Positions 53,242-61,301 of a stretch of 64,000 nt of DNA are shown piece after piece. The DNA lies in contig JAHEKX010000003.1 of NCBI GenBank assembly GCA_024644535.1, positions 124,001-188,000 of the forward strand. The letters are read 5' to 3'. This DNA is from Gammaproteobacteria bacterium. Its GTDB lineage: Bacteria > Pseudomonadota > Gammaproteobacteria > Pseudomonadales > Halieaceae. The notes beneath the pieces are model-generated. The model was given only the letters and a program-made list of their open reading frames with translations, did not search any database and was not told where the DNA came from. Position numbers and translations under genes: made by a program. Positions within the stretch are counted from its first letter, which is position 1. Each line of letters begins with the position of its first letter.

Positions 53242-54966
53242 TTACTGTGCGCCAGCAACCCAGCCACCGGGCCTACGCGTATCGCTCGCACCTAAAAACC
53301 AACCATCTTGCATCATGATCGATTGGGTTCGACCCAAAGTCCTAACGTTTTCTTCCACGGGGTGCCCCATCGCCTTCAGTTTATCAATAGTGTCCTTGCT
53401 TACGCCGTTCTCAATGCGCAGGGTGTCAGGCATCCACTGGTGATGAACGCGCGCGGCACCCGCGGCGGCGGCAATATTCATATCAAAGGCCATAGCGTTC
53501 AGTATCGTTTGCATAACGGAACTAATAATTAAGCTCCCACCGGGGCTACCTGTTGCCAACCAAGGTTGGCCATTTTTGAACACAAGTGTCGGACTCATCG
53601 AAGACAAAGGTCGCTTACCTGCAGCAATTTCGTTGGCTTGGCTCTCGATCAAACCAAAAGCATTAGGCGTGCCCGGCTTAGTCATAAAATCAGCCATTTC
53701 GTTGTTTAAGAGCACACCCGTACCCGGCACGACGATGTGCGAACCGTAGCTGAAGTTCAAGGTATACGTGTTAGATACGACATTGCCCAAGGTATCAGCC
53801 ACCGAAAAATGCGTGGTATCTAAACTCTCGGTATCGCCAAAATCGCCAGCTTGAATTTCGGTGGCAGCGCGCGCTCGTACTGGGTCAATATCTTTTCGAA
53901 CCTTGGCGGCATACTGTTTACTCAGTAACTGATCAATGGGTACCGGCGAAAAGTCTGGGTCCCCCATGTGCGCCGCACGATCGGCATAAGCGATTTTCAT
54001 GGCCTCGATTACATGGTGAATATACTCCGCAGAATTATGCCCCATGGCTTGCAAATCGTAGGGCTCCAAAATATTTAACATTTGAATGATGTGCGTCCCG
54101 CCTGAGGATGGAGGTGGAGCAGAGATCACCTCGTAACCACGAAAGGTGCCACGAACCGGTTCACGTTCGACTACACGATAATTTTTAAGATCACGTTCGG
54201 TCATAATACCGCCCGACTCTTCCATCGCTTGGGCAATCGTTTTGGCGACCCAGCCCTCGTAGAAGCCCGAACGGCCATTATCGCGAATACTTTTCAGCAC
54301 CTGGCCAAGATCGGGTTGCCGAAAGTTCACCCCAAGCTGCGGCGCTTCCCCCTCAACAAGATACGTATTGGCAGCACCCGGATCCGCTAGCAAGCGTTCT
54401 TTTCGCGTATTCAATTCTTGATTTAAGGCGAATGATACTGAAATACCCTTTAACGCAAGATCAACTGCCGGCTGCAACACTTGCCGCACACTCATCGTCC
54501 CGTAATTTTCTAGCGCGTGAAGCAAGCCTGCGACAGTGCCGGGCACTCCGGCGGACAAGTAACTAAAGTAAAGGCTTTGCCGATCGACATTGCCCAGTTC
54601 ATCGAGATACATGTCACGTTGCGCTCGCCCAGGCGCCATCTCGCGATAATCGATAAACACTTGTTTGTCTTCGGCAGCTAAGTGAATCAGCATAAAGCCG
54701 CCACCACCCAAGTTGCCAGCGCGCGGATAAGTCACCGCTAAGGCAAACCCGGTAGCCACAGCGGCATCAACAGCATTGCCCCCTTGTTGCAAAATAGCGT
54801 AGCCGATTTCACTGGCCAAGCGCTCAGGCCCCACCACCATACCGTTGTGTCCGATTTGCGGTAAAAACCGATTTTGGTAATCAATTATCGGCACCTGCTC
54901 GGTGCCCGGCTGGGCCACCGTGAAAGTAGAGTAAAACAAACTAATCAGTAACAAGCGTTGGAGCAT
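53242..54966 (-). CDS. ggt: Gamma-glutamyltranspeptidase, periplasmic
   Basis: 574 residues. Signal peptide [18 protein letters not shown]; the precursor self-cleaves before the nucleophile Thr in [13 protein letters not shown] near residue 390. Also [32 protein letters not shown], and the C-terminal [11 protein letters not shown] oxyanion motif. It hydrolyses glutathione and transfers gamma-glutamyl groups. ATG 54966 is preceded by GGAAG. Follows pdxH by 15 bases on the same strand but may not be co-transcribed; it complements gor in glutathione turnover. Confidence 0.95.
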   Translation of the reverse strand: MLQRLLLISLFYSTFTVAQPGTEQVPIIDYQNRFLPQIGHNGMVVGPERLASEIGYAILQQGGNAVDAAVATGFALAVTYPRAGNLGGGGFMLIHLAAEDKQVFIDYREMAPGRAQRDMYLDELGNVDRQSLYFSYLSAGVPGTVAGLLHALENYGTMSVRQVLQPAVDLALKGISVSFALNQELNTRKERLLADPGAANTYLVEGEAPQLGVNFRQPDLGQVLKSIRDNGRSGFYEGWVAKTIAQAMEESGGIMTERDLKNYRVVEREPVRGTFRGYEVISAPPPSSGGTHIIQMLNILEPYDLQAMGHNSAEYIHHVIEAMKIAYADRAAHMGDPDFSPVPIDQLLSKQYAAKVRKDIDPVRARAATEIQAGDFGDTESLDTTHFSVADTLGNVVSNTYTLNFSYGSHIVVPGTGVLLNNEMADFMTKPGTPNAFGLIESQANEIAAGKRPLSSMSPTLVFKNGQPWLATGSPGGSLIISSVMQTILNAMAFDMNIAAAAGAARVHHQWMPDTLRIENGVSKDTIDKLKAMGHPVEENVRTLGRTQSIMMQDGWFLGASDTRRPGGWVAGAQ

Positions 54967-55052
54967 GGTCGGTCTTCCTTCTACATGCACAGTGTGTTTG
55001 AATCAGGCAGTAACGAGTTGTCAGCCTCTACTGCAGAAGGGAATCATACCGC

Positions 55053-55382
55053 TTGAGCGCAATAAATCCATTACTCATAGCAATTACTGAGCAGCTAGAC
55101 ACTTTAATTATTAGGTTACACTCGGGCACCGATTGCCCGCCCGCCGACCAATTGCGGCTAGAAGGCTTAATGCAAGCAGCTGTTTTACTGAACCTTACCG
55201 ACAAAGCAGCATTGCAACGATTGTTCGAAACACGCTATCGACACTTGACTGACCGCTGCATTAGAGCCCAGTTTGGTGACAATTGGACCGAGTTTTTCCA
55301 TTTCCCTAGCCTGCCACTGTTTGCAAAAGCGGCACCGGTGCAGCCAACGACTAAGACTCATCAATTTACGCGCGAACCTTAG
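55053..55382 (+). CDS. Small uncharacterised protein
   Basis: 109 residues from TTG 55053, with AGAAGGGAA 9-10 bases upstream. The first ~90 residues are helical (LLIAITEQLDTLIIRLH, QLRLEGLMQAAVLLNL, ALQRLFETRYRHLTDR); the C-terminus is Pro/Thr-rich. No signal peptide or family recognised. It ends by overlapping the convergent thioesterase gene by 17 bases. Codon use and the ribosome-binding site support a gene, but it is unsupported by homology. Confidence 0.6.
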   Translation: MSAINPLLIAITEQLDTLIIRLHSGTDCPPADQLRLEGLMQAAVLLNLTDKAALQRLFETRYRHLTDRCIRAQFGDNWTEFFHFPSLPLFAKAAPVQPTTKTHQFTREP

Positions 55383-56148
55383 CCGACTGGCGCGAAATCG
55401 CCACCAACTTGCCGGTGTTATCCCAGAACAAGCCATCCTCTTCGGTAATTCCTTCAGTTAAATAATTAGACCACAGGTAAGCTTGCACGGGTCCGGGGGC
55501 TGGTTTGGCACGAACCTGCACCGTTAACTCAATCGTCGGCACCCAACCAACCGCGCCAAATAGCGAAAAGGCGGGCGGAGGGAATGCGTCCGCAAAAAAC
55601 AGCAGCGATAAGGCATCGGTCGGCGCACCGTCACTGTGTCGAATCCAGCCTTGGAATTCGCCGCGGCCATCGCCTTTGCCATCTTTCATGAAGCTCTGGC
55701 CCTGAGACAAGCGCAAATCCATGCGCTGACTCAATTCAATCGCGGTATTGGGTGTCGGCACAAGTTCTTCCCATTCGGGAATGTCGGGGCGCTCGGTACG
55801 AAGCCAGGTAGGACCTGACAAAGAATCCAAATCACAGCAAGCTCCAGTGACTTGAACTTTGAGCTCGCCGTTCTGGTACATCTTAACCACTGCTTGACTC
55901 GTATTTTTCCCAAGTCGCAAAATTTCGACCTCGCACACCATGGGACCGACAAAGGCGGGCGCAAGATAGAAGGCATTTATCGACAGGGGATCTGACTGTG
56001 GCAGCGCTTCTCCCATTACGCGACCCGCAATCGCCAGTAAATATCCACCATTCATCATTTCGCCGATACGCCAACCCGGCACTAAGTCGGCCTCCCAGCG
56101 AGTTTCGCCAATTCTTTTTACCGTCGTATCTTGCTCGAACAATCCCAT
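55366..56148 (-). CDS. Acyl-CoA thioesterase family protein (double hot-dog, TesB-like)
   Basis: 260 residues. Pattern of two hot-dog domains: FEQDTTVKRIGETRWEADLVPGW with NGGYLLAIAGRVM, DPLSINAFYLAPAFVGPM and a second half with GWIRHSDGAPTDALSLLFFADAFPPP and WVPTIELTVQVRAKP. NGGYLLAI and the SDGAP.D.LSLLFFADAFPP are typical of the thioesterase family protein group. It should hydrolyse acyl-CoAs. ATG 56148 has a GGCAGGG site; an ATG at 56166 is also in frame. Confidence 0.88.
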   Translation of the reverse strand: MGLFEQDTTVKRIGETRWEADLVPGWRIGEMMNGGYLLAIAGRVMGEALPQSDPLSINAFYLAPAFVGPMVCEVEILRLGKNTSQAVVKMYQNGELKVQVTGACCDLDSLSGPTWLRTERPDIPEWEELVPTPNTAIELSQRMDLRLSQGQSFMKDGKGDGRGEFQGWIRHSDGAPTDALSLLFFADAFPPPAFSLFGAVGWVPTIELTVQVRAKPAPGPVQAYLWSNYLTEGITEEDGLFWDNTGKLVAISRQSAKVRA

Positions 56149-56313
56149 ACAACCCTGCCTTATCAACGCCGGTTACTGTAGCCTAAAACTAAAACAGGTG
56201 CACATCAGCTTTCATTGAACCCTTTCGGGCATTGGCCTCGTATCGCACACAAATCAGTTATAGTATAGATTAAATCGGTGTCCGCCCTGATGAACTGGAA
56301 TACGAAGAAAACC

Positions 56314-57555
56314 ATGAACACGCGCATACCTATTATCGCCAGCCTAATAATGTTCAGTGCAGCGCTCTCCGCGCTGGCGCTGGCGCAGCCCTCTGCCGAT
56401 TTAGACATGACTGACAGCGAGGAAGCCATTACCTTAGATACCAGCGAACTAGATGGTTACCAAAATGCGATCACAATCCTTGAGGAAACGGGTGGCGCCT
56501 ACGCCTTGGGGCTGTCGGAAGAATTGTTAGGGCTAGGCTTAGCGCTGCAGCGCTCGGGTCGCCACACGCAAGCGGTCGAGGTTTTCCAGCGCGGCACACA
56601 CATCACTCGCATCAACCAAGGACTGTATAGCGAACAACAAATCCCTTTTTTAAAAGGGTCAATAAATAGCTTAGCGGCACTGCAGGATATTCGTGCGGCA
56701 GACGACCAACAAGATTACCTAATACGGGTTGAAGAGCGCGTATTGCAAGCAGGGCCCGAACGAATATCAGCCTGGCTGTCATATGCTCATTGGCAGCGCT
56801 CTCAGTTTTTAAAAGATCCCGTCGATACGCAGTTTCCCAGGTTGATCCGAATGCTAGACGCTTATCAAAGCGCTCTAAATGAACTCAAAACGTTTGAAGA
56901 TGAACGACAGCTCGTCGCCGATTCACTGTGGGGCCTAATTCAAACCTACTTTTTAGTGACGTCGTTCGACGACGAAAAAGACGCCTCACCCTTTGAACGG
57001 CGGAGCAATTTTGACGAGAATGCACCGCAAGAGAATTTTTATGAATTTTACCGCGACGCCGACCGAGGCGCCCCGCAAGCCATCGAGCTGCTGGTTAATC
57101 TGCTCTCGGAACTACACGGCATCACTAGTTTCGAAGCGTTTCACGCCAGCATCCAAATCGCCGACTGGCATCTTTGGCGCGGCGAACGCAGAACCGCAAG
57201 CGAACTGTATCGCCAGATCGATCAGGTCATTGGGGAACTCGAAGACGAAACACAAATCCAAGAGTTACGCGAGCGATTGTTTAATCGCATTACTTTGCTA
57301 CCGGACATCAGTGGTATCCGCTTGTTGCCACCCGCTGTTCCAGCCGACGAAGGCAACGTGACTCTTAGCTTTGACGTGACCGATCGCGGCAGTGTGCGCA
57401 AGGTTAAACGCGTCGAAGTTGAGGATGGTTTTGATGGCTTGGCCGGCAAGTTTATACGCTACTTACGACACGCTGTATTTCGGCCTCAAGTGATCGAGGG
57501 TGCTACTGCAACCCGAGAAGGAGTGGAGCAATCTTATGTCTTACAAGCTGACTAA
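56314..57555 (+). CDS. Exported repeat protein with TonB-C-like C-terminus (first gene of envelope cluster)
   Basis: 413 residues from ATG 56314; in-frame ATGs at 56278 and 56290 are possible. A signal peptide (TRIPIIASLIMFSAALSALALAQP) is followed by a helical, TPR-like region (ILEETGGAYALGLSEELLGLGLALQRSGRHTQA and later helices). The last ~80 residues, VTLSFDVTDRGSVRKVKRVE through FRPQVIEG, match the beta-alpha-beta pattern of TonB C-terminal domains, but there is no membrane anchor with a Pro-rich linker as in TonB. Secreted to the periplasm. Its end overlaps the next gene by 20 bases. Function unknown. Confidence 0.8.
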   Translation: MNTRIPIIASLIMFSAALSALALAQPSADLDMTDSEEAITLDTSELDGYQNAITILEETGGAYALGLSEELLGLGLALQRSGRHTQAVEVFQRGTHITRINQGLYSEQQIPFLKGSINSLAALQDIRAADDQQDYLIRVEERVLQAGPERISAWLSYAHWQRSQFLKDPVDTQFPRLIRMLDAYQSALNELKTFEDERQLVADSLWGLIQTYFLVTSFDDEKDASPFERRSNFDENAPQENFYEFYRDADRGAPQAIELLVNLLSELHGITSFEAFHASIQIADWHLWRGERRTASELYRQIDQVIGELEDETQIQELRERLFNRITLLPDISGIRLLPPAVPADEGNVTLSFDVTDRGSVRKVKRVEVEDGFDGLAGKFIRYLRHAVFRPQVIEGATATREGVEQSYVLQAD

Positions 57556-58582
57556 CGTGGTCATAGCCGTAAGCCTTGCAGCGCTTACCTCCGCTTGCTC
57601 TACGACCAGCACATCAACATCGACCTCGACGCCCTCGGTGTCACTCCCGCTGCCTAGCTCAAGCTCAAGCTCAAGCTCAAGTTCTAGCTCTAGCTCCAGT
57701 GGCAGTCCGAGCCTTCCCAGCGGTGGCATACCAAGCCCAAGCTCGTCGCAACCCTCTGGCTCTAGTGGCTCGACCAGCACAACATCAACGGCCGGAACCA
57801 GCAGCTCAGAAGCCGGAACTGAAACCAGCGCCAATAATGGCTCTGAAACGGCTTCGATTCCGCCGCCACCCAAAAATGGTAATGGCGACAGTACAAACGA
57901 CGCGCCCACCAACCAAAGCGGCGAACCGGGGTTTGTCGACACCGGCGACCAAAGCAGCGAAGCCCTGCCTACTTTGGTGGATGAAGAGCCTGTGAGTAGC
58001 GCACGCAAAGCCCCACTCGAGATAGGCCAAGCCAGTGGATCCAGCGAGCAAACAAGCGACAATCAAGGTAATGCCGGCGATCAGACGGCCCGTGCCGAGG
58101 CACCAGGTGATTACGCCAGTAATACCGGTGACGACATGAACCAACAAGGGCTACCCCAAACCTCAGGTCCCATGACGCAAGGCGAAAAAATTGCTGTTCT
58201 TGATGCCGAACTCGAGCGCGCCACGGGCGTTTTTGATCAGATTATCTTAGATGCACAATCGCAGCAGCGTGAATCAGACACAGAATCGAACACTCAGTAC
58301 CCGGCTGGCGCGGAAACTGCCAGCACCGACAACAATGAAACCTACGGTAGAATACCGGGCGGCATGGGCAGCCAAGGTGGCGGTGGCGGCATGCGCACCG
58401 GCGAGGTCAGCGCGGCCAACACCACAGCTAAATATCCACCCCCCAACGACATACCCAGCGGCAACGACGATGACGTTATCGCACGCCAGCTTCGCGAAGC
58501 AGCCATGCGCGAACCCGACCCTACAGTACGGGAAAAGCTCTGGAACGAATACCGCAAGTACAAAGGACTTAATCAAGGATGA
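57536..58582 (+). CDS. Serine-rich lipoprotein of envelope cluster
   Basis: 348 residues. Lipoprotein signal TNVVIAVSLAALTSACS with lipobox near residue 20. The next ~200 residues are low-complexity Ser/Thr/Pro/Gly, including a run of 15 serines at residues 41-55 encoded by a hexanucleotide repeat, and act as a flexible tether. Two conserved-looking helical parts follow: EKIAVLDAELERATGVFDQIILDA and the C-terminal VIARQLREAAMREPDPTVRE. Start overlaps the previous gene by 20 bases with GGAGTGGAG upstream. No family recognised. Confidence 0.78.
   Translation: MSYKLTNVVIAVSLAALTSACSTTSTSTSTSTPSVSLPLPSSSSSSSSSSSSSSSGSPSLPSGGIPSPSSSQPSGSSGSTSTTSTAGTSSSEAGTETSANNGSETASIPPPPKNGNGDSTNDAPTNQSGEPGFVDTGDQSSEALPTLVDEEPVSSARKAPLEIGQASGSSEQTSDNQGNAGDQTARAEAPGDYASNTGDDMNQQGLPQTSGPMTQGEKIAVLDAELERATGVFDQIILDAQSQQRESDTESNTQYPAGAETASTDNNETYGRIPGGMGSQGGGGGMRTGEVSAANTTAKYPPPNDIPSGNDDDVIARQLREAAMREPDPTVREKLWNEYRKYKGLNQG
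57656..57700 (+). repeat. In-frame AGCTCA hexanucleotide repeat encoding polyserine
   Basis: Four exact AGC-TCA units (57656-57679) followed by degenerate AGT-TCT, AGC-TCT, AGC-TCC, AGT serine codons to 57700. It codes for 15 consecutive serines. The 6-base unit keeps frame if the number of copies changes, so slippage would alter tether length and not inactivate the gene. Confidence 0.95.
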
Positions 58583-59793
58583 ACATCTTTAAAAAGGTTT
58601 TAGGCCTTGTTATTTTGGCGATAGTCAGTCTCGGCGGCTGTGTATCACAAACTGTCACAACCACCAAAATTCCAGCGATCCAAACGCCAGCAGTAGCGCT
58701 CCCTAACGAGCAACTCTTAGATGTCAGCATCGCCATATTCGACCCTGGTTTAGAGGTCGAGTCGGACGGCGACATCCCGATCTTCCCCGAGGTCCGGCAA
58801 TCGGAAGCTCGGTATATGCCGCAAGTTTTAATGAGTGCTATGCAAGACAGCGGTGCCTGGGGAGCTGTGCGAGTCGTGCCCTCCGACGACCAGCTCACCG
58901 ACTTAATGATCAGCGGCAAAATACTGCGCTCTGATGGCAAAAACTTAGCGCTTGAAATTACCGCGGTGGACGCAACCAACCGCTATTGGATCGATCACCG
59001 TGTTTATAAAGCCGAGGCATCTCGCTACGCCTACTCAACAGCGACCAGAAGCACCCACGATGCCTTTCAAGCCGTGTATAACCGCATCGCCAATGACCTG
59101 TTACAGCACCACTACAAGCTCGAATCCAAAGCTTTGGTGCGAGTCAGACAAGTCGCCGAAATACGCTTCGCCGAGCGCTTTGCAAACCAAGCATTTGAAA
59201 ACTATGTCACCTACGAAGACGGCCGATACCGACTACGAAAACTACCTGCTGAAGGCGACCCTATGCTTGATCGCGTCCGAAAAATACGTGCCCGAGACCA
59301 TTTGTATGTCGACACCTTACAAAGCTACTACGAGCAATTCGGGGGGCAAATGCAGGCGCCCTATCAGGAGTGGCGCAAACTAACATATGAAGAAGCCATG
59401 GCCTTAGAGGAAGTCCGAGCAGAAGCCGCCAGCGATTTATTAATTGGGGGCTTATCGGTGCTAGCGGGTATTTACGCGGCAGCTGAAGGCAACGATGCAG
59501 TAACACGAACGGCCGGGAACGTCGCGATTATGGGCGGCGCCTACATGGTCAAAAGCGGTTTGGATAAGCGCAATGAAGCGGCAATTCATGTCGAAGCACT
59601 TGAAGAACTTGGCGCATCTCTAGAGGCTGAAATCACCCCACAGGTAATACAGCTCGATGACCAAACAATTACCCTAACCGGGAACGTGCAGGATCAATAC
59701 GCGCAATGGCGGTCCCTGCTAGACGACATCTACGAGTCTGAAATTGGCAGCCTGGATCAAACCTTGGAATCGCGTGAGGACGACGCTCACTGA
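58579..59793 (+). CDS. Uncharacterised lipoprotein of envelope cluster
   Basis: 404 residues. Signal FKKVLGLVILAIVSLGGC with lipobox LGGC. The N-terminal ~170 residues have the alternating pattern of lipoproteins like GNA1162/CsgG-type (VSIAIFDPGLEVES; QVLMSAMQDSGAWGAVRVVP; DLMISGKILRSDGKNLALEI), a guess on pattern only. A central Gly/Ala-rich segment (DLLIGGLSVLAGIYAAAEGN) is hydrophobic enough to touch a membrane. Overlaps the upstream gene by ATGA and the downstream gene by one base. Probably faces the periplasm from the outer membrane. Confidence 0.78.
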   Translation: MNIFKKVLGLVILAIVSLGGCVSQTVTTTKIPAIQTPAVALPNEQLLDVSIAIFDPGLEVESDGDIPIFPEVRQSEARYMPQVLMSAMQDSGAWGAVRVVPSDDQLTDLMISGKILRSDGKNLALEITAVDATNRYWIDHRVYKAEASRYAYSTATRSTHDAFQAVYNRIANDLLQHHYKLESKALVRVRQVAEIRFAERFANQAFENYVTYEDGRYRLRKLPAEGDPMLDRVRKIRARDHLYVDTLQSYYEQFGGQMQAPYQEWRKLTYEEAMALEEVRAEAASDLLIGGLSVLAGIYAAAEGNDAVTRTAGNVAIMGGAYMVKSGLDKRNEAAIHVEALEELGASLEAEITPQVIQLDDQTITLTGNVQDQYAQWRSLLDDIYESEIGSLDQTLESREDDAH

Positions 59794-61301
59794 TGCAAAA
59801 ACGCATTGAACCCGCCGAGTTTAAACCTGCGCGAGGTAGCAGTGACACCAAAATCCAGGGAGGTAACAAACCCTGGGGATTGGTCGTTGCTGCTTTACTG
59901 GTCCTGACCGCTATTTACGGCGTTTTTATTTGGCTCCCCGGACAAGTTGAACCAACAATTGCGACCACCGTTCAAAACGATCGAATTTCGGATACAACAC
60001 AAAGACCGAGCCCCGCGAGCTCTCAGGCGAGTGCGCAGAGCTCAGAACTTTCTCCCTTTGAGCAAGCCCAGCTAGCAAAAGCGCGCAAAGAAGCACAAGA
60101 CATCCTCGAGCAAATACTGTTGCAGCAAGCTTTTCTGCAAGAAGCAAAAGTCGAGTGGTGGGGGCAAGTGCCCTATGAGCAGGCCTTAACCAATGCAAAA
60201 GAAGGCGACGAACACTACCGAAACAGAGATTTTGCAAGCGCCATTGCAGGCTACTCAAAGGCGCTGGAAAAACTTACTGAGCTAAGCAACAGCATACCTG
60301 CTCGCGCTGACCTGGCCCAGATTCAAACCAGAGAAGCTATTGAAGTCTTCGACCAGCAAGTGGCACAAAAACAACTGTCCCTGCTAGAAGCCTTAGCGCC
60401 CAACCACGATAGCATTGCCACATTGACCGAGCGTATCGATGTGTTACCGCAGGTTGCACAGCTGTTTGAAAGCGCCCGAAAATCACAGAGCCAAACCGAT
60501 TGGAATGACGCCAAAACAGCGATTGATGCGGCGGCCAAAGCCGATCCCAAGCATCAAGCTGTGAATATTGTTCAAGAAGAAATCCAAGTGGCCTGGCAAC
60601 AAGCGATGTTTGAGAGAACATTAGGGCAAGCCTACGCAGCTATTGCAGATAATGAGTTCGGCATCGCTGCACGTTTAATCCAAGAAGCCAGCGGATATAA
60701 GGGTTTAACCCAAGCGCTAGACCAAGCCAGAGCAACACTAACGCTTGCCGAAACAACTGCGACTCTACGCCAACTTGAACAAGAAGCAAGTGCCGCAATC
60801 GAGCAAGAAGATTGGCAAGGCGTCATCAATTTGTACCAAGAAGCACTGAGCGTCGACCCGAGCATTCAGTTCGCGCAACAAGGGCTTCCGAAGGCGCAAA
60901 GCCGTCTGCAACTTGACGAAGAGATCGACACTGTTTTGAAGGCGCCTGAACAACTGCAAGACCCTGCAGTTACAGCGGCCGCACAGCGACTGCTCGATCA
61001 GGCCCACAACATTACGCCTGCAGGCCCATCGCTGACACTGCAAATTCAAACGCTGCACAATCTAATTGAACAAGCCAATCGTATTGTGAGCGTTACGATA
61101 GAATCGGATGGCTTAACAGACCTGGTGTTAATTCGTCACAGCAACATCGGTAGCACACAGCGATATCAAACGCGGCTTCGTCCGGGCAAGTACACCGTTC
61201 GAGGCACGCGTGTGGGCTACCGCGATATACTCGTTAATTTTGAAGTCAAACCCGAAGACTCTAATCTTCGAGTGTTTGCCGCCTGCAGCGAGCAAATTTA
61301 A
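59793..61301 (+). CDS. Single-pass membrane protein with TPR/coiled-coil periplasmic domain and PEGA-like end
   Basis: 502 residues. A ~28-residue cytoplasmic N-terminus (QKRIEPAEFKP) precedes one membrane helix (WGLVVAALLVLTAIYGVFIW). The long periplasmic part is Gln/Ala/Glu-rich and helical with TPR-like pairs (GDEHYRNRDFASAIAGYSKALEKL; IEQEDWQGVINLYQEALSVDP). The last ~60 residues are beta-rich and PEGA-like (LRPGKYTVRGTRVGYRD). Translational coupling is clear: it overlaps both neighbours by one base (TGATG, TAATG). It shares the N-terminal motif with the next gene product. No family recognised. Confidence 0.8.
   Translation: MQKRIEPAEFKPARGSSDTKIQGGNKPWGLVVAALLVLTAIYGVFIWLPGQVEPTIATTVQNDRISDTTQRPSPASSQASAQSSELSPFEQAQLAKARKEAQDILEQILLQQAFLQEAKVEWWGQVPYEQALTNAKEGDEHYRNRDFASAIAGYSKALEKLTELSNSIPARADLAQIQTREAIEVFDQQVAQKQLSLLEALAPNHDSIATLTERIDVLPQVAQLFESARKSQSQTDWNDAKTAIDAAAKADPKHQAVNIVQEEIQVAWQQAMFERTLGQAYAAIADNEFGIAARLIQEASGYKGLTQALDQARATLTLAETTATLRQLEQEASAAIEQEDWQGVINLYQEALSVDPSIQFAQQGLPKAQSRLQLDEEIDTVLKAPEQLQDPAVTAAAQRLLDQAHNITPAGPSLTLQIQTLHNLIEQANRIVSVTIESDGLTDLVLIRHSNIGSTQRYQTRLRPGKYTVRGTRVGYRDILVNFEVKPEDSNLRVFAACSEQI

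Noticed and set aside
57541-58062. Long antisense reading frame opposite the serine-rich lipoprotein gene.
   Set aside because: Low-complexity codons on the plus strand create open frames on the other strand; no ribosome-binding site or family match.
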